A DNA stretch of 64,000 nucleotides from Shewanella acanthi (GTDB lineage: Bacteria; Pseudomonadota; Gammaproteobacteria; Enterobacterales; Shewanellaceae), in the NCBI RefSeq assembly GCF_019457475.1, contig NZ_CP080413.1, positions 1,674,001-1,738,000 of the forward strand. Direction: 5' to 3'. This document shows positions 51,883 through 60,583 of this stretch, one piece after another. The notes below the pieces were generated by a model. The model worked only from the letters and a program-made list of their open reading frames with translations. It did not search any database and was not told the DNA's origin. Every line of letters begins with the position of its first letter. Position 1 is the stretch's first letter. The position numbers and the translations under genes are program-made.

Positions 51883-53325
51883 TTACTTGTTTGTCAGAAC
51901 AGGTAATAGCAGGACTTTATCTTTAACTAAGTCCCTAGGAAGGTTATTTTTTAATTTATTCCCTAAATGCTTCGCCATGCCTAATGGCGCGCCGCCATAA
52001 CAGACTATTACTTCACCTTTGGCTTTGCTTACTTCATTAAGCGGAATATCTCGCCCCATCAGATATGCTTGGGCTTCCTGTTCAGTTAAATTGACGGCTT
52101 TAGCACTTTGGCTTATAGATTGGTTTGCTAAAGCAATGATGGCTTCGTGGCGAACTTTAAAACCATGCTTGCTGTGATCAGCAAGTTTTACCCCAATACG
52201 GGAAAAGCGCATGCGTCCGATGAAGTCTTTAAACTCATTCGGAAATAACCAGAACTCATCGTCCCTGACCATAATGAGCTCATCCGGTAACTGAATCCCT
52301 AAATCCTCTTCAAAGTAGGCATTAATGGCCTTAACCTGTTTAGCGCTTGCCTCGCTGAAGGGGAAGTTCTTTTGTAATTTGGGCTCAGGTTGTAAGCGCG
52401 GAACGGATTGCGTTTTGGTCAGCTTAGCGACAAAGAAGCCCTCACTGTCGTATATCTGCGGCCAAACGTGCAAAAAGCCCTCTGGTGTAGTGGCTTTATC
52501 GGCTCCTTCAAAAAGCGTACTCAAGGATTCAAACTGCACTGCATCGGGATAGGTTTGTTTTAGGTACTCACACACGCCTTGGTTTTCAGTGCGATTTAAC
52601 GTACAGGTTGAATAGACCAAACTGCCGCCAGGCTTAAGGGCGAGAAAAGCCGACTCTATCAGTGCCTTTTGGGTGTCGCTTATGGCTATCACCTCATCGA
52701 GAGACCAGGATTTTAAGGCATCAACATCTTTGCGCACTGTGCCTTCGCCGCCGCAGGGGGCATCGATTAATACCGCATCAAAACTTTCATACAGGTATTC
52801 ACCAAATACACGGCCATCGAAGTGGGTGAGGGCGCAGTGACTCGCGCCCATACGCAGCACATTGGCGTGCAAAACCTTAACACGACTGGCTGAGTACTCA
52901 TTGGCAACCAGCAAGCCCGTATTTTGCATCAACGCAGCCATTTGAGTGGTTTTAGAGCCCGGTGCGGAGGCCAAATCCAACACGTATTGCCAGTTGGCAT
53001 TGGGCGTAAACAATGCAGTTGGCGGAAGCATAGAACTGGCTTCTTGGATATAAAACAGGCCTTGAATATGCTCGATGGCATTGCCTAGCTGTTCCTCCTC
53101 ATCGTAGCTAATCCAAAACCCATCCTCGCACCAAGGGATTGCCTCAAAGGTCCAACCCTTGGGTTGCATTAACTTTTTAAAGTCTTCGCTATTTATCTTG
53201 AGGGTATTAACTCGAATAGAACGTCTCAGAGGTCGACCACAGGCGGCGATAAAATCCTCCATCGACAGATGTGAGGGCATTTCTTGGGCAATAGTATTGA
53301 TAAAATTTTGATTTAGTTGAACCAT
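51883..53325 (-). CDS. rsmF: 16S rRNA m5C1407 methyltransferase
   Basis: RsmF (YebU) methylates C1407 of 16S rRNA with S-adenosylmethionine. I start it at MVQLNQNFIN, where the Shewanella orthologs I recall begin; the frame extends 34 codons upstream without coding character, but no Shine-Dalgarno is visible at either start. The 480-residue enzyme shows the SAM site VLDLASAPGSKTTQMAALM, the two catalytic Cys in DAPCGGEGTV and YSTCTLNRTENQGV, and a C-terminal PUA-like half. It is near letA-letB, as yebU is near yebST in E. coli, but here separated from them by a divergent membrane-protein gene. Confidence 0.94.
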   Translation of the reverse strand: MVQLNQNFINTIAQEMPSHLSMEDFIAACGRPLRRSIRVNTLKINSEDFKKLMQPKGWTFEAIPWCEDGFWISYDEEEQLGNAIEHIQGLFYIQEASSMLPPTALFTPNANWQYVLDLASAPGSKTTQMAALMQNTGLLVANEYSASRVKVLHANVLRMGASHCALTHFDGRVFGEYLYESFDAVLIDAPCGGEGTVRKDVDALKSWSLDEVIAISDTQKALIESAFLALKPGGSLVYSTCTLNRTENQGVCEYLKQTYPDAVQFESLSTLFEGADKATTPEGFLHVWPQIYDSEGFFVAKLTKTQSVPRLQPEPKLQKNFPFSEASAKQVKAINAYFEEDLGIQLPDELIMVRDDEFWLFPNEFKDFIGRMRFSRIGVKLADHSKHGFKVRHEAIIALANQSISQSAKAVNLTEQEAQAYLMGRDIPLNEVSKAKGEVIVCYGGAPLGMAKHLGNKLKNNLPRDLVKDKVLLLPVLTNK

Positions 53326-53477
53326 AAGGAAAAAAGGCTGCGAATGAACTGGCGCAAGTATACCATATTCCCTCGGGGAGTGGATGTTAGCATTGTACCA
53401 TGCCCCTCGGTGCACAGACCAATTCAATGCCTCGTAAGCAGGAATAAATCCGTCATGGACAGAGTTAGGGGAAGCGC

Positions 53478-54704
53478 GTGCTAAATCGGGTTTGGTTAGT
53501 TTTTTTTGTGGTGGCGCTGCTTTCTATTGGCGTGCAATTGGTAAGCGGCCATCTCGATGTGTTGTCAACATCGGTTGAGGCGCTGTTTTCTAGCGCGAAG
53601 CTTGCCGCCGATATTTCCCTCGGCCTCATTGGTGTGTTATCCCTGTGGATGGGCCTGATGCGCATTGGTGAAAAGGCGGGCATAGTTGGCGCTATCGCGA
53701 GGGTATTTGAACCCTTATTGCATCGACTCATGCCAGAAGTACCGAGGGGGCATCCCGCCTTTGGCAGTATCACCATGAATCTGACCGCCAATGTATTCGG
53801 CCTCGATAATGCGGCAACGCCATTGGGGCTTAAGGCTATGCAGGATCTGCAGAGTTTAAATCCTGTCAAAACCGTTGCCACAAATGCGCAGATTTTGTTT
53901 CTGGTGCTCAATACGTCATCGGTCACCCTAGTGCCAGTAACGGTATTTTTATACCGTGCCCAGCAAGGGGCGACATCCCCCGCCGATGTGTTTTTACCTA
54001 TCCTTTTAGCCACAACGGCATCGACTTTGGTGGGCTTGCTAATTGTTGCAGTGGTTCAACGGATTTCACTGCTCAATACTGTGGTGCTTGGTTACGGTGC
54101 AGTACTCCTCGCCGCAGTAGTTGCCAGTGGATTTTATTTAATGACCTTGAGCGTTGAGGCCATAGGCACAGTATCGACCGCATTGGGTAATGGTGTACTA
54201 CTGCTGTTGATCTTTAGTTTTGTGATAGGAGCCGGACTTAAAAAGGTCGCTGTGTACGATGAATTTATTGAGGGTGCGAAAGCGGGGTTTCATCAAGCAA
54301 TTCAGCTAATTCCCTATTTGCTTGCTATGTTGCTTGCCATTGGATTACTGCGAGCGTCTGGTGCTTTAGATTATCTGCTTGCCGTGATTGCAGCCCTTGT
54401 TAATGTTTTTGGCGTTGATACTCGTTTTGTGGACGCGTTGCCAACGGCCTTGATGAAGCCTTTCAGTGGTTCAGGGGCGAGGGCGATGATGCTCGAAACC
54501 ATGTCCCACCATGGCGTGGATTCCTTTGCGGGACGGCTTGCGGCTATTTTCCAAGGCAGTACCGAAACTACTTTTTATGTCCTAGCGGTGTATTTTGGTT
54601 CTGTGGGCATTCGCCACGGTCGCCATGCCTTAGCCTGCGGTTTAACTGCGGATGTTGCCGGTATGCTCGCCGCCATTTTCGTCTGTTATTGGTTCTACGG
54701 CTAA
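53478..54704 (+). CDS. SpmA/SpmB-like fused nucleoside-recognition (Gate) membrane protein
   Basis: This 408-residue integral membrane protein has two Gate domains in tandem, resembling spore maturation proteins SpmA and SpmB joined in one chain. The motif NLTANVFGLDNAATPLGLKA is diagnostic of the N-half (SpmA) and FSGSGARAMMLETM of the C-half (SpmB). About nine or ten hydrophobic segments are visible. The organism does not sporulate; transport or signalling is suggested for such homologs, but function is unknown. It is divergent from rsmF and convergent with letB. Confidence 0.85.
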   Translation: MLNRVWLVFFVVALLSIGVQLVSGHLDVLSTSVEALFSSAKLAADISLGLIGVLSLWMGLMRIGEKAGIVGAIARVFEPLLHRLMPEVPRGHPAFGSITMNLTANVFGLDNAATPLGLKAMQDLQSLNPVKTVATNAQILFLVLNTSSVTLVPVTVFLYRAQQGATSPADVFLPILLATTASTLVGLLIVAVVQRISLLNTVVLGYGAVLLAAVVASGFYLMTLSVEAIGTVSTALGNGVLLLLIFSFVIGAGLKKVAVYDEFIEGAKAGFHQAIQLIPYLLAMLLAIGLLRASGALDYLLAVIAALVNVFGVDTRFVDALPTALMKPFSGSGARAMMLETMSHHGVDSFAGRLAAIFQGSTETTFYVLAVYFGSVGIRHGRHALACGLTADVAGMLAAIFVCYWFYG

Positions 54705-54745
54705 TAAAAAAGCGCACTCTATTTAATCTTGTAGAGTGCGCTTTA
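54705..54745. terminator. Bidirectional terminator between the SpmAB-like gene and letB
   Basis: The 11-bp perfect stem AGCGCACTCTA/TAGAGTGCGCT has an A-run on the left and TT-ATT on the right. Confidence 0.85.
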
Positions 54746-54766
54746 TTAATTACTTAGGGGTACTGG

Positions 54767-57403
54767 TTACTGAGCTGGTGCCCAATCCAACCATTCATCC
54801 TGTGCCCTACGGTGCAGTTTGAGTACCGTGCCCTGTGCCAAAAGGTTGTCTACCTGCGTAGTATCTTTGGTTGCGACATTGATGCCCCCGGCAAGCAGGG
54901 TTTCAAGTGAACCTGCTTCAATCTGTGCCCCGGAGAAAATCCCCACATCCACTTTAATGCCCGACGCATCCCAGAATTGGCTCGATTGATTGACCAGATG
55001 ACGGTACTCAGAAGCGATATGGGCTTGCATCAACACGCTATTGCCCTGCTGAGATAAGCTGTAGCCATCGAGTTGACCAATCCTAATTCCGCGAAAGAAT
55101 ATCGGGGTGCCGACTTTCATCGAACCAAGTGCCGCATCTTCTAGTGTCAGTTTTAGTGCATCTTCAGGCACATTGGCATAGCTGCTTTCCACTAATCGAG
55201 CGCTGAATTGGCTCGAAGTCTGACTATTGCTCCCCGGCAAGACCCCAAGGTAAGGGCCAGTGATTAAGGTTTCTGGGGACTTTATTGCGGCTAAGGATAT
55301 TTGCGCATCAACCATATGATACTCAGTATCGCTGGCCGTGAAATGCGCCGCGTACTCGCCATAGAGATAAGCGGTTGCCGTGAGGGTTTTGAGATCCGAA
55401 TTTAATTTCACCTGAGTGACTTCGCCTACTTGATGCCCCTGATAGCGAATAGCTGACTTAGCAGTGAGTTTGGCACTTGCGGGTAAGGTAATACGGATGG
55501 GTTCTGCTTGAGCCAATGCCAGGGCTTTGTTGTCATATAACTTAAATGCACTGGTTTGTTGGCTCGTTGAATTTTCTAATAGTCCAAGGCTGATGCTGCC
55601 CTTAAGTGCGCCTTGAAGGGGGGCGACACTGACATCAATTCCACCAAGGCTGGCGTTTATATCGATGGCACTGTTACGCCAGAAGACTTTTGGTTTTTGC
55701 AGCAAAGGTTGAAACTGTTTGTCGATGGCAATTTTAATTGCAAAATCTTCGCTGCTGCTTTGCCATGTAACCGACTCTACACTGCCGATCTGCATTTTTT
55801 TATAGTAAATAGGCGAGCCTTGACTTACATCTGCGCCATCTGGGCTAGTGAGGGTGTAGTAGGTACGATGCAGCTTAGTGAAAAAGTGATTTGCTTCGTC
55901 GAGTGATGAGAAAATCGGCATTATTGCTGCAGTAGCAACAGGTGCCGTACTCATTCCAGGGACTAAACTGATTGCGCCCTTACTTAGCGTGGTTAAGTCG
56001 CGGGTTTTGACCGACACGCCATCGAGGGAGGCATCGATACTTAAGGCAGATTCAGGTACAAAGTAACTGTCAGCTCGCACTAAATTGGCAAACTCAGGTT
56101 GCAGCTCGATTTGGTATTCGACGGCTGATAAATCTTTACTCAGGTTTACCGACAGAATCTGACCGATTGGCAGCTGCTTATAGCGCACTTCTGCGCCAGC
56201 GCCGATGCCCATATTCTCGACTGAACTAAGCGTTAATCTGCGTTTTTTCGATTGCATCAAATCTGGTGCTTTATCTTGTAGAGCGAATCGTTCGGGTAAC
56301 GGGCTGGCAGAATCATTGCCGGGTAAAAAACTGACCACATTACCCGTCAGCAGTCGTTCTGCATGCTTAATGCCCGATAACGAAATATCCGCACCTTCAA
56401 GCCAAAAGACACTGTCTTTTGTCAGCAGATGGGCATATTGGCCTTCAAATTTAGCGACAGCGATAACGCCATCCTCACTTAAGCGTTTTGATTCTATGCT
56501 GCCGATACTGATCCCACGATAAACAATGTTGCTACCTTTATCGATGCCGTTGCCATCTTTCATGGTTAACGTGACTTCGGTACCACCGAGGGCGGAGGCT
56601 TCGGAATCGTAGAGCGCAAAACTATCACCGTTGACGGCGCGTGGAGCTTTGTCATCGGAGCTAAAACTCACCCCGCCCGCTAGAATGGACGCGAGACTTT
56701 CGGAGCTGACTTTGACCCCAGCAAGGCTGGCATCGATTTTTACCCCTGACACATTCCAAAAGTGGGAGTTCTTCTTCACTAGACTGGCGTATTGCTCCTG
56801 AACAAAGGCGCTGATAATCACTCTCGCGTTTCCGTCTAAACGGTAACTTGCCACACTGCCCACCGGGATTTGACGGTAAAAAATGGGGGAGCCCACATCG
56901 AGGGAGCCTAATTTGTCAGTAGTCAGCTCGACCATCACGCCGTCTGAGCCTAATTGCATCGGTGGTGGCTGGCGCTCAGCTTCGAATGAGGTTGCAGCGT
57001 TACCTTCACCGGGTTGAATGGCGATATAGTTACCCGAGAACAGGGCGTCTAAGCCTTCAACGCCCGTGATACTGGCTTTTGGCGTCACTAACCAGAATAG
57101 GGTTTGCTTATTGAGGAAAGGGCCTGAGCGATAGTCCATCATGACTTTGACATTCACCCCCTTAAGCTCATCATCGATACTGATATCTTTAACCTTACCT
57201 ACGGTTAAACCTTGGTATTTGACCAAGGTTTTCCCCACTTCAATGCCACTGGCACTTGGGAAATGAATTTGAATTTCAATGCCTGATTCTTTAATGCTCT
57301 TAAACCCAAGCCAAGCACCGAGAGCCAGTGCGACTATGGGGAGGAGCCAAATGGGCGAAAAGAGTTTTTTCTTCACTACTTTAGGCGTTTCGATTTGCGT
57401 CAT
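54767..57403 (-). CDS. letB: Seven-MCE-domain lipid transport tunnel LetB
   Basis: LetB (YebT, PqiB family) forms a stack of MCE rings that bridges the periplasm for lipid movement between membranes. The 878 residues match E. coli LetB (about 877). One N-terminal inner-membrane helix (IWLLPIVALALGAWLGF) is followed by seven MCE repeats, each with the x-G-x-x-V-x-Y/F-G-x-x-I/V-G pattern; their cores begin near VGKTLVKYQGLTVG, VGSPIFYRQIPVG, KGSNIVYRGISIG, AGAEVRYKQLPIG, QGSPIYYKKMQIG, AKSAIRYQGHQVG and VGTPIFFRGIRIG. It overlaps the upstream LetA-like gene by 23 bases. Confidence 0.95.
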   Translation of the reverse strand: MTQIETPKVVKKKLFSPIWLLPIVALALGAWLGFKSIKESGIEIQIHFPSASGIEVGKTLVKYQGLTVGKVKDISIDDELKGVNVKVMMDYRSGPFLNKQTLFWLVTPKASITGVEGLDALFSGNYIAIQPGEGNAATSFEAERQPPPMQLGSDGVMVELTTDKLGSLDVGSPIFYRQIPVGSVASYRLDGNARVIISAFVQEQYASLVKKNSHFWNVSGVKIDASLAGVKVSSESLASILAGGVSFSSDDKAPRAVNGDSFALYDSEASALGGTEVTLTMKDGNGIDKGSNIVYRGISIGSIESKRLSEDGVIAVAKFEGQYAHLLTKDSVFWLEGADISLSGIKHAERLLTGNVVSFLPGNDSASPLPERFALQDKAPDLMQSKKRRLTLSSVENMGIGAGAEVRYKQLPIGQILSVNLSKDLSAVEYQIELQPEFANLVRADSYFVPESALSIDASLDGVSVKTRDLTTLSKGAISLVPGMSTAPVATAAIMPIFSSLDEANHFFTKLHRTYYTLTSPDGADVSQGSPIYYKKMQIGSVESVTWQSSSEDFAIKIAIDKQFQPLLQKPKVFWRNSAIDINASLGGIDVSVAPLQGALKGSISLGLLENSTSQQTSAFKLYDNKALALAQAEPIRITLPASAKLTAKSAIRYQGHQVGEVTQVKLNSDLKTLTATAYLYGEYAAHFTASDTEYHMVDAQISLAAIKSPETLITGPYLGVLPGSNSQTSSQFSARLVESSYANVPEDALKLTLEDAALGSMKVGTPIFFRGIRIGQLDGYSLSQQGNSVLMQAHIASEYRHLVNQSSQFWDASGIKVDVGIFSGAQIEAGSLETLLAGGINVATKDTTQVDNLLAQGTVLKLHRRAQDEWLDWAPAQ

Positions 57404-58046
57404 CTTGAGGTTCCAGTCGATCCCAGAGTAAACGAGTGTCTAATACTTTTGCGGCCAGTTGTGTCAATAAAATCACTAGGGCAAACGCGGTGGCCGCAGG
57501 TGCAGGTTTGGCATCCAGTAATTGCCCCATATTAACGAGGGCGACGGTGAGGGAAATCACAAACAAATCGAGCATCGACCAGCGGCCAATCCACTCAATA
57601 ATGTGAAAGCCTACCATTAAGGTTTTTTTCGAAATCGGTAGGTGAAAACTGATGGCGCATAGATAAGTAGCAAGGCCTATGATTTTAATCCAAGGCACTA
57701 AAATACTGGCGATAAACACAATAATGGCAATCGGCAGCATGTCAGATTGCACTAAATGGATGATTCCAGACAAAATCGTATCGTGGCGAACTTGCCCTTG
57801 ATTGGTGAGCATAGTAATAGGGTAGAGATTTGCAGGAACCAATAAAATGGCGGCCGTGATAAGTAGTGCCCAACTTTTTTGTAAGCTGCCGACATCGCGT
57901 ACTTGTAACTCGGTACCACAGCGCTGGCAATGGCTATGATGACAATCATTGAGTTCGCGGCACTGTTTACATAAACAGAGGCTCAAATCTTTGCCTTGAA
58001 GTTGAGTACTGGTTTGCATATTACTTTGTGAGTTAGCGACGCTCAT
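57381..58046 (-). CDS. PqiA/LetA-family membrane protein, second half
   Basis: This 221-residue protein has a zinc-ribbon-like N-terminus (LCLCKQCRE ... CQRCGTEL) and four hydrophobic helices, the single-domain unit of PqiA. Together with the next upstream gene it corresponds to the two-domain LetA (YebS, about 427 residues) of E. coli. It has its own Shine-Dalgarno GGAG eight bases before the ATG and overlaps the upstream gene by 14 bases and letB by 23. The two-gene form is therefore probably real rather than a frameshift. It should be the inner-membrane partner of LetB. Confidence 0.88.
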   Translation of the reverse strand: MSVANSQSNMQTSTQLQGKDLSLCLCKQCRELNDCHHSHCQRCGTELQVRDVGSLQKSWALLITAAILLVPANLYPITMLTNQGQVRHDTILSGIIHLVQSDMLPIAIIVFIASILVPWIKIIGLATYLCAISFHLPISKKTLMVGFHIIEWIGRWSMLDLFVISLTVALVNMGQLLDAKPAPAATAFALVILLTQLAAKVLDTRLLWDRLEPQDDANRNA

Positions 58047-58665
58047 CTAAAAGGCTCCACATATGCTCCAAACTGTACTCCCGTTGTAAGAACAGGGTCA
58101 CTAAAAATAACATTGTGAAGCAAAAGGTGCCCATTCCGAAATAAATATCTGCAAAGTCAGATAATTGGAATGCAGAAACTAAAAAGCTGATGACATATAT
58201 CTCGAGCATGGTTAGCTGTGACAATAGTCCCTGCAACTTTAAAAGTTCGGTCAAGATATGGCGCCAAAATGGACTGTTAAGCCCCCATTTGGCGATCAAA
58301 ATTTGGCTCATGATTGACATGAGCAGTAGCCCAGGGCCTAAAACCGCAGCAGTAAATACGGCAATACCTACCACCCAATAACCTTGGTCGAACACTGCAA
58401 ACGCGCCCTGAAATACAGTCGTGGTTCGAATACTGCCCAAAAAATGTATCTCAAGAACGGGAAAAAAGTTTGCCGGAAAATAGAAAATAAAAGCGGTAAC
58501 ACACAGCGCAAGCATGCCATTCATCGAGCAATAGGGGGTGTCATAGAGGGCGGTATGACAACGGGGACAAAGGGCTCTCACCCCAGAAGGTAAGGCACGC
58601 TTTCGAATCGCTAAGTCGCAGGAACGACAGAGAATTACAGAATGATCAGCTGTATTTTCATGCAT
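58033..58665 (-). CDS. PqiA/LetA-family membrane protein, first half
   Basis: This 210-residue single PqiA domain has paired CxxC motifs (LCRSCDLAI, LCPRCHTAL) and about four membrane helices (LALCVTAFIFYFPANFFPVL first). It is the first gene of the LetA1-LetA2-LetB unit. No Shine-Dalgarno precedes the ATG; the upstream sequence is AT-rich and divergent from yebG, sharing the region with the LexA box. I recall the same split in other Shewanella genomes. Confidence 0.87.
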   Translation of the reverse strand: MHENTADHSVILCRSCDLAIRKRALPSGVRALCPRCHTALYDTPYCSMNGMLALCVTAFIFYFPANFFPVLEIHFLGSIRTTTVFQGAFAVFDQGYWVVGIAVFTAAVLGPGLLLMSIMSQILIAKWGLNSPFWRHILTELLKLQGLLSQLTMLEIYVISFLVSAFQLSDFADIYFGMGTFCFTMLFLVTLFLQREYSLEHMWSLLDERR

Positions 58666-58835
58666 ATAAAAATATTAGTTTAGCCCCAATGCTAATGCTG
58701 GTTTAGGTTCTGCCACAACGGAGATTATAGGTGAGACGACAACAAATTAATCCGTCGTGTTACTGAAAAGCGACATAATAATATCAGAATTATCAGAATA
58801 CTTGCATCAATACTTGAGTTTTGGCATTCTGATTA

Positions 58836-58851
58836 CTGTATATTTAAACAG
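58836..58851 (+). promoter_or_regulatory. LexA (SOS) box of yebG
   Basis: CTGTATATTTAAACAG fits CTGT-N8-ACAG, flanked by TA on the left. It overlaps a probable -10 (TGTATA, 58837-58842) that lies 17 nt after TTGAGT (58814-58819). E. coli yebG is a known LexA target. Confidence 0.88.
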
Positions 58852-58864
58852 TGCGAGGACAATC

Positions 58865-59164
58865 ATGGCAGTTATTACACAGTTTGTCGTGGTAAGAGAA
58901 GGGGTAGAAAAGATGACATTCACATCGAAGAAGGAGGCCGATGCCTACGATAAGATGCTCGACATCGCCGATAACCTCATACCTTTTATCCAAAAAGCCG
59001 AGTTAGGAATTGATGAAAGTCTGAGCGAACAGCTCGCATTTTATTTCGCTAACCATAAAGATGAGCTAACAAACTTGCTTAAAGGTGTTGTTCCGGTTAA
59101 TAGTACGGCATCAAAGCCAAATCCAGCGAAAAAAGTCCCTAAAAAAGACACCGCTGACGAATAG
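58865..59164 (+). CDS. yebG: SOS-inducible YebG family protein
   Basis: YebG is a small DNA-damage-inducible protein of unclear function. I start it at ATG 58865 with GAGGA (58854-58858) six bases upstream; the frame upstream runs through the promoter. The 99 residues begin MAVITQFVVVREGVEKMTFT and contain SKKEADAYDKMLDIADNL, nearly identical to the E. coli protein core, then a divergent middle and a Lys-rich tail. A LexA box directly upstream supports SOS control. Next gene, msrC, begins 15 nt later, so it may also be induced. Confidence 0.93.
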   Translation: MAVITQFVVVREGVEKMTFTSKKEADAYDKMLDIADNLIPFIQKAELGIDESLSEQLAFYFANHKDELTNLLKGVVPVNSTASKPNPAKKVPKKDTADE

Positions 59165-59179
59165 ATTCCTAGGAAGTAT

Positions 59180-59638
59180 ATGAAATCTGAATTTTATGAG
59201 TCATTGAATCGTCAAGCCTTAGCCTTATTAGATGGGGAAGACGATCTTGTGGCGGGCATGGCTAACTTTTCAGCCTTACTAAACCAAAACCTTGAACAGC
59301 TCAACTGGGTAGGTTTTTATGTAATGCGCGGTGAACAGTTAGTGCTAGGTCCCTTCCAAGGTAAAGTGGCTTGTACGCGTATTCCTCTCGGTAAAGGTGT
59401 CTGTGGTACTGCGGCCCTTGCTGATCAAACCCAACGAATTGCCGATGTGCATCAGTTTGATGGCCATATCGCCTGTGACGCTGCCAGTAATTCTGAAATC
59501 GTTATCCCCGTTCACGCCCAAGGTAAAGTGGTTGCAGTACTGGATATCGATAGTCCAATTTTTGATCGTTTCGATGCCGAAGACCAAAAAGGCTTAGAAT
59601 TGTTGGTAAAAAGCTTCGAAAGCTGCCTATTTGCTTAA
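59180..59638 (+). CDS. msrC: Free methionine-(R)-sulfoxide reductase
   Basis: MsrC (YebR) is a GAF-fold enzyme that reduces free Met-R-sulfoxide. The 152-residue protein has the three Cys of the reaction cycle in KVACTRIPLG, KGVCGTAAL and HIACDAASNSEIVIPV, and NWVGFYVM at the N-terminus. It follows yebG by 15 nt, placing an oxidative repair enzyme in a putative SOS unit. Its neighbours proQ and prc follow the E. coli yebR-proQ-prc order. Confidence 0.93.
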   Translation: MKSEFYESLNRQALALLDGEDDLVAGMANFSALLNQNLEQLNWVGFYVMRGEQLVLGPFQGKVACTRIPLGKGVCGTAALADQTQRIADVHQFDGHIACDAASNSEIVIPVHAQGKVVAVLDIDSPIFDRFDAEDQKGLELLVKSFESCLFA

Positions 59639-59919
59639 TTTGCGTACAATAACGCATAATTCATAGTCGCATTCGGTGGCGTGCGCCTTATAATACGCAT
59701 GTGCAGTTCAAGGCTTCATTGACGTCTGTTGATGAATTACTTGGACTGTTTAGCCGTAAAAATTGTTAACTTTTGTGTTTTTAACTTTTGAATCAGCGGC
59801 GACAATGCTAATTTGTACTTTGGCTCAAATGTGAGCTTAACCAAGATAAACGACTCGTAAGAAGCTGATATATAAATTGCTTCGAATTCGTAGTCCCTTT
59901 TTTGACTGTGGAAGTAATG

Positions 59920-60555
59920 ATGGAATCAACAGAAAAGTTGACCGACACCAATGCAATTTTGGCGTATTTGTATGAAACATTTCCTTTGTGCTTTATTGCT
60001 GAAGGTGAAACTAAGCCATTAAAAATCGGATTGTTTCAAGATTTGGCTGAAAGGTTGGCTGATGATTCTAAAGTCAGTAAAACTCAACTACGAGTCGCCT
60101 TAAGACGTTATACCAGCAGCTGGCGTTACCTGAAGTCTGTAAAAGCCGGTGCTCACCGTGTTGACTTAGATGGCCAGCCTTGCGGTGAATTAGAGCAAGA
60201 ACATATTGATCATGCTCAGGCTATGCTAAAAGAAAGCCAAGACAAGGCAAAAGCGAAACGTGCTGCTCAAGCGCCAAAGCCTGCACAAAAAGCTGCACCG
60301 AAGAAATCCCCTAAAAAGGTGGCTGTTCCTCCTCGTAAGACCGAGCGTCCAGCAAAAGCTGCACCCAAGGCAGAGCCAGCAGTAAATTTAGTGCAAGCTC
60401 AATTAACCGATTTGACCAAGAAACAACGCGTTAACGTTAAATTAGGAATGACCCCTGTTGCGGGTGTTATTACTGACATCAACAAAGAAGACGTGCATGT
60501 GCAACTGGATAGTGGTTTAACGGTTAAAGTTAAAGCGGAACACATTCTGCTGTAA
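59920..60555 (+). CDS. proQ: RNA chaperone ProQ
   Basis: ProQ is a FinO-family RNA-binding protein that stabilises and matches small RNAs and 3' ends. The 211-residue protein starts at ATG 59920 (MESTEKLTDTN), with GGAAG upstream; two further in-frame starts lie within 12 bases. FinO domain about 1-115 (LYETFPLCFIAEGETKPLKI, LRRYTSSWRYLKSV), Lys/Ala/Pro linker about 115-160, and a Tudor-like C-domain (PVAGVITDINKEDVHVQLDS). The leader is about 280 nt with a TATAAT at 59689-59694, leaving a long 5' UTR. prc follows 28 nt later. Confidence 0.96.
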   Translation: MESTEKLTDTNAILAYLYETFPLCFIAEGETKPLKIGLFQDLAERLADDSKVSKTQLRVALRRYTSSWRYLKSVKAGAHRVDLDGQPCGELEQEHIDHAQAMLKESQDKAKAKRAAQAPKPAQKAAPKKSPKKVAVPPRKTERPAKAAPKAEPAVNLVQAQLTDLTKKQRVNVKLGMTPVAGVITDINKEDVHVQLDSGLTVKVKAEHILL

Positions 60556-60583
60556 TCAATTAATTTAATGGAGTAACTTGTTG

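Noticed and set aside
57381..58665. Frameshift explanation for the two LetA-like genes
   Set aside because: The downstream gene has its own SD and start plus its own zinc-ribbon motif, and I recall the same split in other Shewanella; kept as two genes, with a check suggested.
58780..58830. Small direct repeats (ATCAGAAT, TACTTG) upstream of yebG
   Set aside because: Short and AT-rich; likely chance next to the much clearer LexA box.
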